Both the position numbers and the translations under genes were made by a program. This document shows, piece by piece, positions 24,399-32,481 of a stretch of 64,000 bases of DNA. Each line of letters begins with the position of its first letter. Position 1 is the first letter of the stretch. The DNA is from Pseudarthrobacter siccitolerans (GTDB lineage: Bacteria; Actinomycetota; Actinomycetes; Actinomycetales; Micrococcaceae), in contig NZ_JAUSXB010000001.1 of the NCBI RefSeq assembly GCF_030823375.1, positions 3,286,001 through 3,350,000 of the forward strand. The letters are read 5' to 3'. The notes below the pieces were generated by a model, which saw only the letters and a list, made by a program, of their open reading frames with translations, made no database searches and was not told the DNA's origin.

Positions 24399-25595
24399 CT
24401 ATTCCCTGCCGGTGCTGCGCCCACGGAGCTTGTCCCGGACCCTGTCCCGGTGCCGCTCTGCGGACTGGCCGGAACGCTGGCTTCTGTCTGCACTCTCGCT
24501 GGCATCTTCGTTCCGGCCGTTCTCTGCGCCGTTCTCTGCGCTGTACTTTTCGCGCAGTTCGCGCCCGTGCCGGATGTCCTCCTCCTCCTGCTTCTGAAGC
24601 TTCTCGCTCTTCTTGGTGTCCCGCGGCGGCAGCTGGATGGTTTCCTCTGCCTCGATGCCTGCCTGAAGCTGGCGGCCACGCTCCATTTCGGCGTCAAACT
24701 CGGCACCGAAGAGCAGGGACATGTTCAGGATCCACAGCCACAGCAGCATCACGATCACGCCGCCCAGGGCGCCGTAGGTCTTGTTGTAGTTTCCGAAGTT
24801 GCCTACGTAGAAACCAAAGGCAAGTGACGCGATCAGGAAGGCGAACAGCGCGATGCCCGAACCTATGCTCATCCACTTGAATTTGGGCTGCTTGACGTTG
24901 GGCGTGGCGTAGTAGAGCACGGCAATGATCACGATGATAAGCACCACCATCACAGGCCATTTGGCGATGTCCCAGATGCTGAGGAAAACACCGCTCAGTC
25001 CGATCAGGCCGCCTACCGCCTCGGCCACCGGGCCGCTGAGGACCAGCATGCCGGCAAGGATGGCGACGACGACAACGGCAAAGAGGGTAACCACCAGCAT
25101 GGTGCCGCGCAGCTTGATAAACGGACGTCCCTCGTCCACTTCGTAGACACGGTTCATGGCCCGGCCGAAGGCCCCGACATAGCCGGAGGCGGACCAGAGG
25201 GCAGTGGCGAGACCGAGCACCAGCGTGAGCCCCGCAGCGGGTGCGTTGGCGAGATCCGAGACAACGCCGCCAACGGTATCGACGGTCTCAGCCGGGACAA
25301 ATCCTTGCACAATCTGCAGCAGGGCATCCGTCGTTTTCTGCGGGTCCCCGAAGAGTCCGATCAGTGAAACCAGCGCCAATATGGCCGGGAACAGGGACAA
25401 CACCCCATAGTAGGTGAGGGCCGCCGCGAGGTCCGGGCACTGATCCTTGCTGAACTCGCGCAGGGTCTTCTTGAGGATGTATATCCAGGACGGTTTGTCC
25501 ACGTCCCTGGGGCCGTCCGGTTTCCGGCTGTCGTTCGGGTCCGGCGCCTGGCCTGCTTTGGCGGTGCTGGTTTCGGAAGAATCCTGAGTGGCCAT
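24399..25595 (-). CDS. YihY/virulence factor BrkB family membrane protein
   Basis: A 398-residue protein with a charged N-terminal tail, the family motif DQCPDLAAALTYYGVLSLFPA near residues 50-72, six hydrophobic segments, and the late signature YGALGGVIVMLLWLWILNMSLL. The C-terminal 100 residues are hydrophilic and charged (RDTKKSEKLQKQEEEDIRH). The family was once called tRNA-processing RNase BN in error; its function is unresolved, possibly envelope-related. It is on the same strand as the DUF3618 operon, 107 bp downstream of it. Confidence 0.9.
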   Translation of the reverse strand: MATQDSSETSTAKAGQAPDPNDSRKPDGPRDVDKPSWIYILKKTLREFSKDQCPDLAAALTYYGVLSLFPAILALVSLIGLFGDPQKTTDALLQIVQGFVPAETVDTVGGVVSDLANAPAAGLTLVLGLATALWSASGYVGAFGRAMNRVYEVDEGRPFIKLRGTMLVVTLFAVVVVAILAGMLVLSGPVAEAVGGLIGLSGVFLSIWDIAKWPVMVVLIIVIIAVLYYATPNVKQPKFKWMSIGSGIALFAFLIASLAFGFYVGNFGNYNKTYGALGGVIVMLLWLWILNMSLLFGAEFDAEMERGRQLQAGIEAEETIQLPPRDTKKSEKLQKQEEEDIRHGRELREKYSAENGAENGRNEDASESADRSQRSGQSAERHRDRVRDKLRGRSTGRE

Positions 25596-25702
25596 GGGTT
25601 GTCCTCTCGCTAAGGGTGCAAAAACTGAGAGGCCGGCTCCGCGGGATGGCGGGGCCGGCCTGTCAGGGTGATGCTCATGCCTTGGGGTGCCGCGGTGGAT
25701 GC

Positions 25703-26365
25703 TTACGTGTTTTGGACGTGGTCTTTGGCGTCGGTGGCGCGGTCTTTGACGTCGGTGGCGGCGTGCTGGCCTTCGGCTTTGACGTTCTGGACGCCGTCGG
25801 TAGCGGTGGCTTTGACGTTTTCCATGGCTTCCTGGGCTGGTTCCTTGAGGTCCTGGACCATGTCCTTGGCGGCGTCGGTGACCTGGGTGGCCAGGGGTTC
25901 GGCGGCGGTCTTGAGCTGCTGGGCTGCCTCGCGTTCCTTCTGGCTTGGCGGGATCAGGGACGAGACGAGCATCCCGGCGCCGAACGCGATCAGGCCGGCG
26001 GCCAGGGGGTTGCCCTGGGTTTTGGTTTTGACCTGGTCCGGGGTGTGCGAGATGGCTGTGCCGGCGTCACTGAGTTTGGCGCCGACGTTGTCTTTGGCGT
26101 CGTGCAGGGTGTCTCCGGTGCTGTGCAGGGCGCCGCTGGCGTGGCCGGTGCCCGAATGCATCCGGTCCTGGACGGTACTGCTGGCTGAGTCTGCTGCTCC
26201 CATGATCCTCTCCTTGACTCCGGTGACGGCGTCTTTGACTTTGTCGGTCTGGCGGTGGACGACGTTGGAGGGGGTGACTTTGTCGGCGACCGCGTCCACG
26301 TCGGTGCCCAGGCGGGCACGGGTGGCTTCTATGTCGGCACGGATTGCGTCCGGGTTATCGCTCAT
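25703..26365 (-). CDS. DUF3618-domain protein
   Basis: A 220-residue protein. Residues 1-45 carry the DUF3618 motif (PDAIRADIEATRARLGTDVDAVADKV). The middle and end are long amphipathic helices with repeated Ala/Lys/Asp units. One hydrophobic segment, NPLAAGLIAFGAGMLVSSL, near residues 118-136 may insert in the membrane. It overlaps the holin-like gene upstream (ATGA). The family accompanies holin-like and coiled proteins in stress operons of Actinobacteria; role unknown. Confidence 0.88.
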   Translation of the reverse strand: MSDNPDAIRADIEATRARLGTDVDAVADKVTPSNVVHRQTDKVKDAVTGVKERIMGAADSASSTVQDRMHSGTGHASGALHSTGDTLHDAKDNVGAKLSDAGTAISHTPDQVKTKTQGNPLAAGLIAFGAGMLVSSLIPPSQKEREAAQQLKTAAEPLATQVTDAAKDMVQDLKEPAQEAMENVKATATDGVQNVKAEGQHAATDVKDRATDAKDHVQNT

Positions 26366-26793
26366 CGGTTTACCTCACCTGGTTTTAGGGTTGGGGGAAT
26401 TTCGGAGAGTGTTTCTCCCGTTTGGGGCATGCCCTGGATCTGTTTGAGTTCCTTGCGCCCCATCGAGGCCAGGATGGCGGCGATGATCGCCCAGATGACG
26501 GCGACGATCACGGCGGCCCAGCCCAGCGGCATCAGGGCGCCCAGGGCGAACATCAGGGCCAGGGAGAGGAAGACCAAGACGAAGTGCCCGGCCACGCCGG
26601 CTCCGGCGAGCATCCCGCCGCCTTTGCCGGCCTTGGTGGCGGACTGTTTCAGTTCGGCCTTGGCCAGTTCCACTTCCTGGCGCATCAGGGTGGACAAATC
26701 CCGGGTCACATCACCCAGCAGTTCACCCAGCGATGCGTTGTCCGCCTTCACATGCGCCGCACCCGGGGCAGGCTCCGGAACAGAACTACTCAT
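26362..26793 (-). CDS. Phage holin-superfamily (DUF1469-like) membrane protein
   Basis: A 143-residue protein. Residues 20-55 read LGELLGDVTRDLSTLMRQEVELAKAEL, the hallmark of actinobacterial holin-superfamily III proteins. Two membrane helices follow (VFLSLALMFALGALMPLGW and AVIVAVIWAIIAAILASMG, in part). Despite the name it is chromosomal and not linked to a prophage. It overlaps both neighbours (TGATG and ATGA), so the three genes are a tight operon. Confidence 0.88.
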   Translation of the reverse strand: MSSSVPEPAPGAAHVKADNASLGELLGDVTRDLSTLMRQEVELAKAELKQSATKAGKGGGMLAGAGVAGHFVLVFLSLALMFALGALMPLGWAAVIVAVIWAIIAAILASMGRKELKQIQGMPQTGETLSEIPPTLKPGEVNR

Positions 26794-27752
26794 CAGAGCC
26801 CGCCTGACTGCCCGCCGGCCCGGCGGTCCCGGGCGAGGGGATCGTCATCCAGCGGATCAGCGGCAAGCCGGGGGTCACCAAGGGGGTCCTCGGCCGCACG
26901 GTTACCGGACCACGGTTCTTCTTCCACGAGGTCAGGACTGCCCAGGGGGCTGGCGGTGGCTGAAGGGTACAGGGTGCCGGAAGCCCCGTCGTCATAACCA
27001 GCCGTAGTGGTGCCAGGGGCGGGAAGCTGGACCGGCGGGGGCGGAACCGTCCCGCCGGCCGGAGCATAGCCCTCGCTGTACTGGTCGCCGTAGGGGCTGG
27101 AGTACTGGCCTGAGAGCCCCCTGCTGCCGGTGCCGGCCTGGCTTTCGGTTGCGCCGGCGGTGAGCCCGCGGGTGAGGCGGCCCGCCAGGACGCCCGCGCC
27201 CGCAGCGAGCAGGAGGAAAGTGCCCGGGCGGTTCCGGGCGAACCTCTGGACTTCGCCGAGCAGATCTCCGGGCTGCCTGTTCTCCAGCCAGGAAGCAACG
27301 GCCTCGCTGCGCTGGGCAGCCTGCCGGATCAGGTCACTGGCCATGCCCTGCTGATCGGGGGCATCAGCCATGCTCTGCAACTGGCTGGACATGGTACGGA
27401 TGCCTTCGGCTGCCTTCTGCTGCTGCGTGCCGGCCTGGCTGGTCAGTCCCGACTTTGCCTGTGCCAGCAGGTCCTGCGCGCTGTACTTCGCCTCTGCGGC
27501 GACGTTGGCAACTTCTTCCTTAGCCGTTTGGGCCACGTTTTGCGCGGAGCCTGCGGCAGTCCGCGCCACATCTGCTGCTTCTTCCTTCGCTGCTTCCTTG
27601 CGGGACGTCCCGGAGGTGTCACCGGCGGGTGCCTCGCCGTATTGGGGAGTGGCAGCGGACGGGAAGGTGGCCGCGCTTCGCTCGTCCGGAATTCCTGTGG
27701 AGGCCGGCGGAGCCGTGTAAGCGGGATCCTCGGGCCATTGGTTCTCTGTCAT
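26793..27752 (-). CDS. Hypothetical protein heading the DUF3618/holin-like operon
   Basis: A 319-residue protein with a Pro/Thr/Ser-rich N-terminus, an Ala-rich helical segment (KEAAKEEAADVARTAAGSAQ in pattern), a helical domain with a single short hydrophobic stretch (PGTFLLLAAGAGVLAGRL) near residues 170-188, and a Gly/Pro/Tyr-rich disordered tail. This layout is found upstream of holin-like and DUF3618 genes in Micrococcaceae. ATG 27752 is preferred to a TTG at 27791. Function unknown; probably membrane-associated. Confidence 0.75.
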   Translation of the reverse strand: MTENQWPEDPAYTAPPASTGIPDERSAATFPSAATPQYGEAPAGDTSGTSRKEAAKEEAADVARTAAGSAQNVAQTAKEEVANVAAEAKYSAQDLLAQAKSGLTSQAGTQQQKAAEGIRTMSSQLQSMADAPDQQGMASDLIRQAAQRSEAVASWLENRQPGDLLGEVQRFARNRPGTFLLLAAGAGVLAGRLTRGLTAGATESQAGTGSRGLSGQYSSPYGDQYSEGYAPAGGTVPPPPVQLPAPGTTTAGYDDGASGTLYPSATASPLGSPDLVEEEPWSGNRAAEDPLGDPRLAADPLDDDPLARDRRAGGQSGGL

Positions 27753-27814
27753 CTTCGCTCTCTCTTTCCAAGAAGGCCGGTTGTTGATCAAGAACCAGCG
27801 ATACTGGCCCTAAA

Positions 27815-27861
27815 ATAATAAGCATGATTACTAATAAAAGGTAAGTACGCTTGCTAAGCGA
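27815..27861. promoter_or_regulatory. Two TAAGCATGCTTA-like elements in a divergent promoter region, copies 3 and 4
   Basis: AATAAGCATGATTACTAATA (about 27817-27836) and GTAAGTACGCTTGCTAAGC (27841-27859) lie between the divergent stress operon and the His/Asp-rich membrane protein gene. The region is unusually AT-rich for this genome, as expected for promoters facing both ways. Confidence 0.45.
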
Positions 27862-27919
27862 GTTACGAACGGTTCCAAAAAGTCAGCCGGAACGGCTTCG
27901 GCCGGCCGGTCAAATCGAA

Positions 27920-28561
27920 ATGGAAGTGGTGGGTAATTTGGAAATAGCTCCGTGGGTTTGGGTGTTGGTTGCCGTAGTCGTGGTGGTGCTGGTTGTGCTG
28001 CTGCTGCTCACAACAGGACGGCGCCGGAAGGCAATCCAGCAAAAGCGGGACGATGCACACCGCGAGGAGGCCGCGAAGATTCGCCGGGAGGCCGAAAACC
28101 GCGACCTTGACGCCCGTGAACGCGAGGCCAAGGCGGCGCGCGCCCGGGCAGACGCCGAGCAGGCGCAGGTTGAGTCGGCGCGGCTGCGCCAGCAGGCGGA
28201 CCAGCAGGCATCAGAGGCCAAGTCACTCCGAGATGACATCAACGAACGGACGCGGAAAGCGGACGAGCTCGACCCTGACGTCCCAACGGACCGCCGGGAC
28301 CGGAACAACCGCGACGGCGACCATCACGACGGCACCCACCATGACGGCGCCCACCATGACGGTGCTGCCGGGAGGGTGGCTGACGCGGCCCGTGGCACCG
28401 CTGCTGCCCACGACGGCGCTCACGACGGCGTCCGTGATGATGGTGTCCGTGGTGATGGCGTCCGGAATGACGGCTACAAGGATTCGGCCAGCCCGGCCGG
28501 GGGCAGCCATATCGACCGCGGCACCCATGGTGAAGGGGAAAAGCCCCGCTCAGGTATCTAG
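27920..28561 (+). CDS. Single-pass membrane protein with coiled coil and His/Asp-rich repeat tail
   Basis: About 213 residues. A strongly hydrophobic N-terminal helix (VWVLVAVVVVVLVVLLLL) is followed by a basic cluster, then a long charged coiled coil (residues about 35-120). Next is a tail with three HHDG-type units (GDHHDGTHHDGAHHDGA) and a run of DGVR units (DGVRDDGVRGDGVRNDG). The tail could bind metal ions. The start is uncertain: ATG 27920, nearby GTGs or TTG 27851 are all possible and none has a strong Shine-Dalgarno. No family recognised for the tail. Confidence 0.7.
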   Translation: MEVVGNLEIAPWVWVLVAVVVVVLVVLLLLTTGRRRKAIQQKRDDAHREEAAKIRREAENRDLDAREREAKAARARADAEQAQVESARLRQQADQQASEAKSLRDDINERTRKADELDPDVPTDRRDRNNRDGDHHDGTHHDGAHHDGAAGRVADAARGTAAAHDGAHDGVRDDGVRGDGVRNDGYKDSASPAGGSHIDRGTHGEGEKPRSGI

Positions 28562-28601
28562 TCCAAAGCCCAACAGCGGGGTGGATTGCCGGTGGTGTGG
28601 A

Positions 28602-29636
28602 TTACCGCGGCTTCAGGGCGGGGGAAGGGGCTACTCCTTCCCCCGTCCCCATGCCCTCCAGCAAATCAAAAACCGCCTCCACTGATGATTTCTTCGCTTC
28701 CCAGCCCAAAATCCGGCGCGCACGCCCGGTGTCCATGACCGGGACGCCGGCCGCCATCTCAACCCACCCGGAGTCCATGGGCAGCAGGCGGAGCTGCCAG
28801 GCGACGCCCACGAGTTTGTGGAGTAGTCCCATGGGGATGGGAAGGATTCTCCGCGCCCGAACGATCCGGGCAAGTTCCTGCGGCGTGAGCACCGGCTCCG
28901 CTGCGATATTAAAGGCGCCGGACGCCCGCTGGTCGATGACCCGCCAATAGGCTTCAGCGACGTCCTCGGCATGGACGGCCTGGAAAATGAGGTTGTCCGG
29001 GGCGGGCAGCAGGGGAATCCATGGCCTTTTGGGCAAGAGGCGGGGAATGAGCGGTCCGAGGAAGTACCGCCCGATCTCGCTCCCGGCGGCGCGCTGGAAA
29101 ATGAGTCCCGGCCGGAGCCTTGCCACCGCGATACCTGGCTCGGCTGCGGCGAACTCGTCCAGCAGCTTTTCCTGTGCCGCCTTGTGCCGGCTGTAATGCG
29201 AGCCGGCCATGCCCTGCGCAGGCCAGGATTCATCCGCACGCCGGTCCTTGGTGGCCTTGCTGTAGGCGCCGATGGATGACGCGCAGACAACCTGTTTGAC
29301 GCCGGCCAGGCGCGCGGCTTCCAGGACATTCGCTGTTCCAGTGACATTCGTCCGGTACAGCTGGTCCAGGTCCCTGTTCGGCTGGATCTGCCACGCCAGG
29401 TGCACCACGCAGTCAACCCCCGCCAGCGCCGATGCCAGCAGGGGCCGGTCACTGTCCAGGCCAATATCGAGCGTATGCCAGTCCACGCCGGCGTAGGGGG
29501 CGCGGGAAGTATCCGGCAACCGCCTGCTGATCCCCGTCAGCTGCACGCTCCCCGGCTTCCTGGTGAGCTGGCCCTGCAGGTTTCGCAGCAGGGCTGTCCC
29601 CGCATTTCCGCTGGCTCCGGTGATGGCGATGCGCAT
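28602..29636 (-). CDS. NAD-dependent epimerase/dehydratase (extended SDR)
   Basis: A 344-residue protein with the nucleotide-binding motif ITGASGNAGTALLRNL at the N-terminus, the VDCVVHLAWQIQPNRD strand and the active-site YSRHKAAQEKLLD (Tyr-x3-Lys). The TGNAG variant and the C-terminal half match the atypical/extended SDR group acting on nucleotide sugars or small carbonyls. It is not a convincing HldD heptose epimerase. It is convergent with the membrane protein gene and divergent from the sigma factor gene. Confidence 0.82.
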   Translation of the reverse strand: MRIAITGASGNAGTALLRNLQGQLTRKPGSVQLTGISRRLPDTSRAPYAGVDWHTLDIGLDSDRPLLASALAGVDCVVHLAWQIQPNRDLDQLYRTNVTGTANVLEAARLAGVKQVVCASSIGAYSKATKDRRADESWPAQGMAGSHYSRHKAAQEKLLDEFAAAEPGIAVARLRPGLIFQRAAGSEIGRYFLGPLIPRLLPKRPWIPLLPAPDNLIFQAVHAEDVAEAYWRVIDQRASGAFNIAAEPVLTPQELARIVRARRILPIPMGLLHKLVGVAWQLRLLPMDSGWVEMAAGVPVMDTGRARRILGWEAKKSSVEAVFDLLEGMGTGEGVAPSPALKPR

Positions 29637-29706
29637 GACAAAAACTCCTTGGCAGGGGGTGCGGTTTCGTCTTACATGCCGAGCCTAATGCCGCGAAGGA
29701 TTGTTT

Positions 29707-29744
29707 TATAAGCAGCCTTATGATTTCCTACTGCTAAGTCTTGC
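29707..29744. promoter_or_regulatory. TAAGCATGCTTA-like elements upstream of the sigma factor, copies 5 and 6
   Basis: TATAAGCAGCCTTATGATT (29707-29725) and CTACTGCTAAGTCTTGC (29728-29744) lie between the divergent SDR and sigma factor genes, in an AT-rich patch. They are the weakest matches, but their position repeats the pattern seen at dps and the DUF3618 operon. Confidence 0.35.
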
Positions 29745-29782
29745 CGCAGGCTTTCGGAACCAGACCGAGGGAACCAACGACA

Positions 29783-30703
29783 ATGCCCGAATCTTTCGCC
29801 GCGCTTGCCGTGGATACTACGCCCGTCCAGGAGCCATGCCTGGAACCTCCGAGGGAACACCGGCCTGCCAGCAAACAGGGGCGGCTTCGGGAGACCTTCG
29901 AAAATGACCTGGTCCTGGGCTACCTGGACCTCGCCGAGGCCCTCGCTGCCCGGTTTGAAGCGCGGGGCCGGGAACGTGCTGACCTGAACCAGGTGGCCTA
30001 CCTTGGCTTGGTTAAGGCCGCCCGCGGCTTCGACCAGTCCAAAGGGGAGAGCTTTCCGGCTTATGCCGCGCCAACCATCGCCGGAGAGTTGAAGAGATAC
30101 CTGCGTGACCGCACATGGGTGGTCCGGCCGCCCCGGCACATCCAGGACCTCCGTACCAGGATGTTCCGCGTGGAACCGGAGCTGGTGCAGGCGCTGGGCA
30201 GGAATCCCAGTGTGGACGAGCTGGCCTCCGAGCTGGGGGCCGACGCCGCCGAAGTCCAGGAGGCCATCTCGGCGTCGAGCAGCATGCACCCGGACTCCCT
30301 GGACGCAGCCAACCCGCACAGCGATGCCCCGTCCATCGGCGACCTGCTCGCCTGCCCGGAGACGCCCCTGGAGCGGCTCGAGGACCTGGCATGCCTGCGT
30401 GAGGCCATGCAGGACCTGGATGCCGCGGACCGGGAACTCCTGTACCGCCGCTATTTCTGCGAGGAAACCCAGGTCCAGTTGGGGAAGCGGCTGGGGATGT
30501 CGCAAATGCAGGTTTCGCGCCGGCTGGCCCGGGTGCTGGTGGAACTCCAGCGCCGTCTCTTGAACAACGGGCAGGTGGACAGCGCCCAGCCGGAACCGGA
30601 CCGTGCGGCCGGCTCTTTCCCGTCCGCGCGGGGCACGGCCGGTCCGGCAGTTTCCGGCAAAAATCCGTCCCGCCGAACCACTTCCAGGGCCCGGAGCAGA
30701 TAG
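29783..30703 (+). CDS. SigB/SigF-type stress sigma factor
   Basis: A 306-residue sigma-70 family protein with regions 2, 3 and 4. Region 2 contains DLNQVAYLGLVKAARGFDQSKG and FPAYAAPTIAGELKRYLRD; RTWVVRPPRHIQDL leads to region 3, and the region 4 helix-turn-helix is TQVQLGKRLGMSQMQVSRRL. This is the general-stress/sporulation group, normally held by an anti-sigma factor of the RsbW type, but none is adjacent. The last 50 residues are a basic, Ser/Arg/Pro-rich extension not usual in the family. ATG 29783 is preferred, with GAGGGA ten bases upstream. The heptose cluster begins 153 bp downstream. Confidence 0.9.
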   Translation: MPESFAALAVDTTPVQEPCLEPPREHRPASKQGRLRETFENDLVLGYLDLAEALAARFEARGRERADLNQVAYLGLVKAARGFDQSKGESFPAYAAPTIAGELKRYLRDRTWVVRPPRHIQDLRTRMFRVEPELVQALGRNPSVDELASELGADAAEVQEAISASSSMHPDSLDAANPHSDAPSIGDLLACPETPLERLEDLACLREAMQDLDAADRELLYRRYFCEETQVQLGKRLGMSQMQVSRRLARVLVELQRRLLNNGQVDSAQPEPDRAAGSFPSARGTAGPAVSGKNPSRRTTSRARSR

Positions 30704-30856
30704 CCCGCCAGGCCTGCCAGCGGCAGCGCCGGCACCGGCCAGGAGCCCAGTGCACTCCTATCTTGCCTGTTCAAAGCCTCCTCCTGTTATCGATCGAAAG
30801 GTGAGAAAAGCAGCAGCCTCTGTTTAGGAGCAGCAGCAGTGGGGAACGGAGGGGGT

Positions 30857-31393
30857 ATGGGAAGCTCCGTAACCTCCAAGTTCCGCGCTGTCCTGTTCGA
30901 CCGGGACGGGACCCTGGTAATCGATGTGCCCTACAACGGGGACCCCGGACGGGTCACGCCGATGCCGGGCGCCAAGGCAGTCCTGGACGCGCTTCGGGCG
31001 GACGGGATAGCCACCGGAGTCATCAGCAACCAGTCCGGAATCGCGCGGGGCCTGATTACCGCCCAGGATGTGGCCGGCGTCAATGCCCGGGTGGAGGAAT
31101 TGCTGGGGCCCTTCGACGTGTGGGAGGTGTGCCCGCATTCAGAGCAGGACGGTTGCTCCTGCCGCAAGCCCGCTCCGGGAATGGTGCACAGCGCCTGCCG
31201 CAAGCTCGGCATCCAGGAATCAGAAGCGGCGCTGATCGGCGATATCGGCGCTGACGTCCGCGCCGCCGAAGCCGCCGGAGCAACCGGCGTCCTTGTTCCA
31301 ACTCCCGTGACCCTGGCCGAAGAGGTAGCCGGGGCCCGGCTGGTGGCCGGGAACCTGGCCGAGGCCGTCTCTCTGCTGGCGGAGCACCCCTGA
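30857..31393 (+). CDS. gmhB: D-glycero-D-manno-heptose 1,7-bisphosphate 7-phosphatase-like HAD enzyme
   Basis: A 178-residue subfamily IIIA HAD phosphatase. Catalytic DRDGTL (Asp15, Asp17), ISNQSGIARG (motif II), the zinc-binding loop CPHSEQDGCSCRKP, and motif IV LIGDIGADVRAAEAAG are all present, as in GmhB. It would remove the 7-phosphate to give heptose 1-phosphate. ATG 30857 follows GGAGGGGGT. Its stop overlaps the next gene (TGATG). It is the first gene of the heptose cluster. Confidence 0.88.
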   Translation: MGSSVTSKFRAVLFDRDGTLVIDVPYNGDPGRVTPMPGAKAVLDALRADGIATGVISNQSGIARGLITAQDVAGVNARVEELLGPFDVWEVCPHSEQDGCSCRKPAPGMVHSACRKLGIQESEAALIGDIGADVRAAEAAGATGVLVPTPVTLAEEVAGARLVAGNLAEAVSLLAEHP

Positions 31394-32481
31394 TGGGCCG
31401 CGTCCTGGTGGCACGCCTGGACAGCATGGGCGACGTCCTCCTGGCCGGGCCGGCAGTACGGGCCGTTGCCAACGGGCGGTTCGCCGACGGCAGCCGGCCA
31501 AACCAGGTGGTGATGCTCTGCGGACGGCAGGGCGAGGCGGCAGCAGGAATGCTGCCCGGCGCAGCAGAGGTCTACAGCTGGGACAGCCCATGGATCATGA
31601 ACCCCGCGCCCCGGATGACCGGCCCGCACGCCGACAGGCTCATCGAGTACGTCCGGAACTCCAGGATCACCGAAGCCGTCATCCTCACCTCCTTCCACCA
31701 GTCGCCCCTGCCGCTGGCTCTGCTGCTCCGCCTGGCCGGCGTGGAACGGATCACCGGGGCATCCACCGATTACGCCGGCTCCCTGCTGGATGTCCGCCTC
31801 AAGCCCGGTGAAGACTTTCCGGAAGACCAGCCCGAAGCCGAACGCGCATTGGGCATCGCCGAGGCGGGCGGATTCCGGCTCCCTGCCGGAGACGACGGAA
31901 AACTCCGCCTCACCTCCGTGCCCGACGTCAGGAACCTCGTGGGGGACGATCCCTACGTGGTGGTGCACCCCGGAGCAGCAGTCCCCGCCAGGGCGTGGCC
32001 GCCGCTGCACCATGCTGCCGCCGTCGAACTCCTGCAGGGCGCAGGGCGCCGCGTGGTGGTGACCGGCGGCCCCGGCGAGACATCGCTCACTGCCACGGTC
32101 GCTGGACCATCCGCCCTCGACCTTGGCGGCCGCACGGACCTGCATACCCTCGCCGGAGTGATGGCCGGGGCTGACGCGGTGGTCACGGGCAACACCGGGC
32201 CCGCGCACCTCGCCGCGGCCGTGGGCACTCCAGTGGCCTGCCTTTTTTCGCCGGTGGTGCCGGCCATCCGCTGGGCGCCGTACGGCGTCTCACTTGAACT
32301 GCTCGGCGACCAGAACGCCGCCTGCCGGATGTCCCGGGCGCGGGTTTGTCCCGTTCCGGGCCACCCCTGCCTTGACTCCGTATCACCCGAGGAAGTGGTG
32401 GCGGCCGTGGAACGGCTGATCGGCGGAGTGAGCTCCTTCAGCACCCACGTCAGCACCCGTAGAAAGGCCCGTAACAGATGA
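31393..32481 (+). CDS. Glycosyltransferase family 9 (heptosyltransferase-like)
   Basis: A 362-residue GT-B enzyme of the ADP-heptose:LPS heptosyltransferase family. The N-terminal VARLDSMGDVLLAGPAVRAV contains the conserved catalytic-region Asp; the C-terminal domain has VVHPGAAVPARAWPP, VVTGGPGE and the nucleotide-sugar site VVTGNTGPAHLAAAVGTP. In Proteobacteria these enzymes extend the LPS core; here the acceptor must be something else, such as a wall or membrane glycan. Overlaps both neighbours (TGATG, ATGA). Confidence 0.88.
   Translation: MGRVLVARLDSMGDVLLAGPAVRAVANGRFADGSRPNQVVMLCGRQGEAAAGMLPGAAEVYSWDSPWIMNPAPRMTGPHADRLIEYVRNSRITEAVILTSFHQSPLPLALLLRLAGVERITGASTDYAGSLLDVRLKPGEDFPEDQPEAERALGIAEAGGFRLPAGDDGKLRLTSVPDVRNLVGDDPYVVVHPGAAVPARAWPPLHHAAAVELLQGAGRRVVVTGGPGETSLTATVAGPSALDLGGRTDLHTLAGVMAGADAVVTGNTGPAHLAAAVGTPVACLFSPVVPAIRWAPYGVSLELLGDQNAACRMSRARVCPVPGHPCLDSVSPEEVVAAVERLIGGVSSFSTHVSTRRKARNR

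Noticed and set aside
24128..24880. Plus-strand open frame opposite YihY and the repeat region
   Set aside because: Arg/Pro/Cys-rich translation with no family features; it overlaps a clear membrane protein gene.
26362..26793. Holin-like gene as evidence of a prophage
   Set aside because: The family is a chromosomal stress-operon protein in Actinobacteria; no phage structural, lysis or integrase genes are near.
28602..29636. Extended SDR as the missing HldD heptose epimerase
   Set aside because: Its cofactor loop and active site (YSRHK) do not look like HldD, it is divergent from the cluster and separated by the sigma factor gene.
30850..30860. GGGTAT at the gmhB start as a SigF-type -10 element
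   Set aside because: It is part of the ribosome-binding site and start codon, and the nearest GTTT is 27 bases away.
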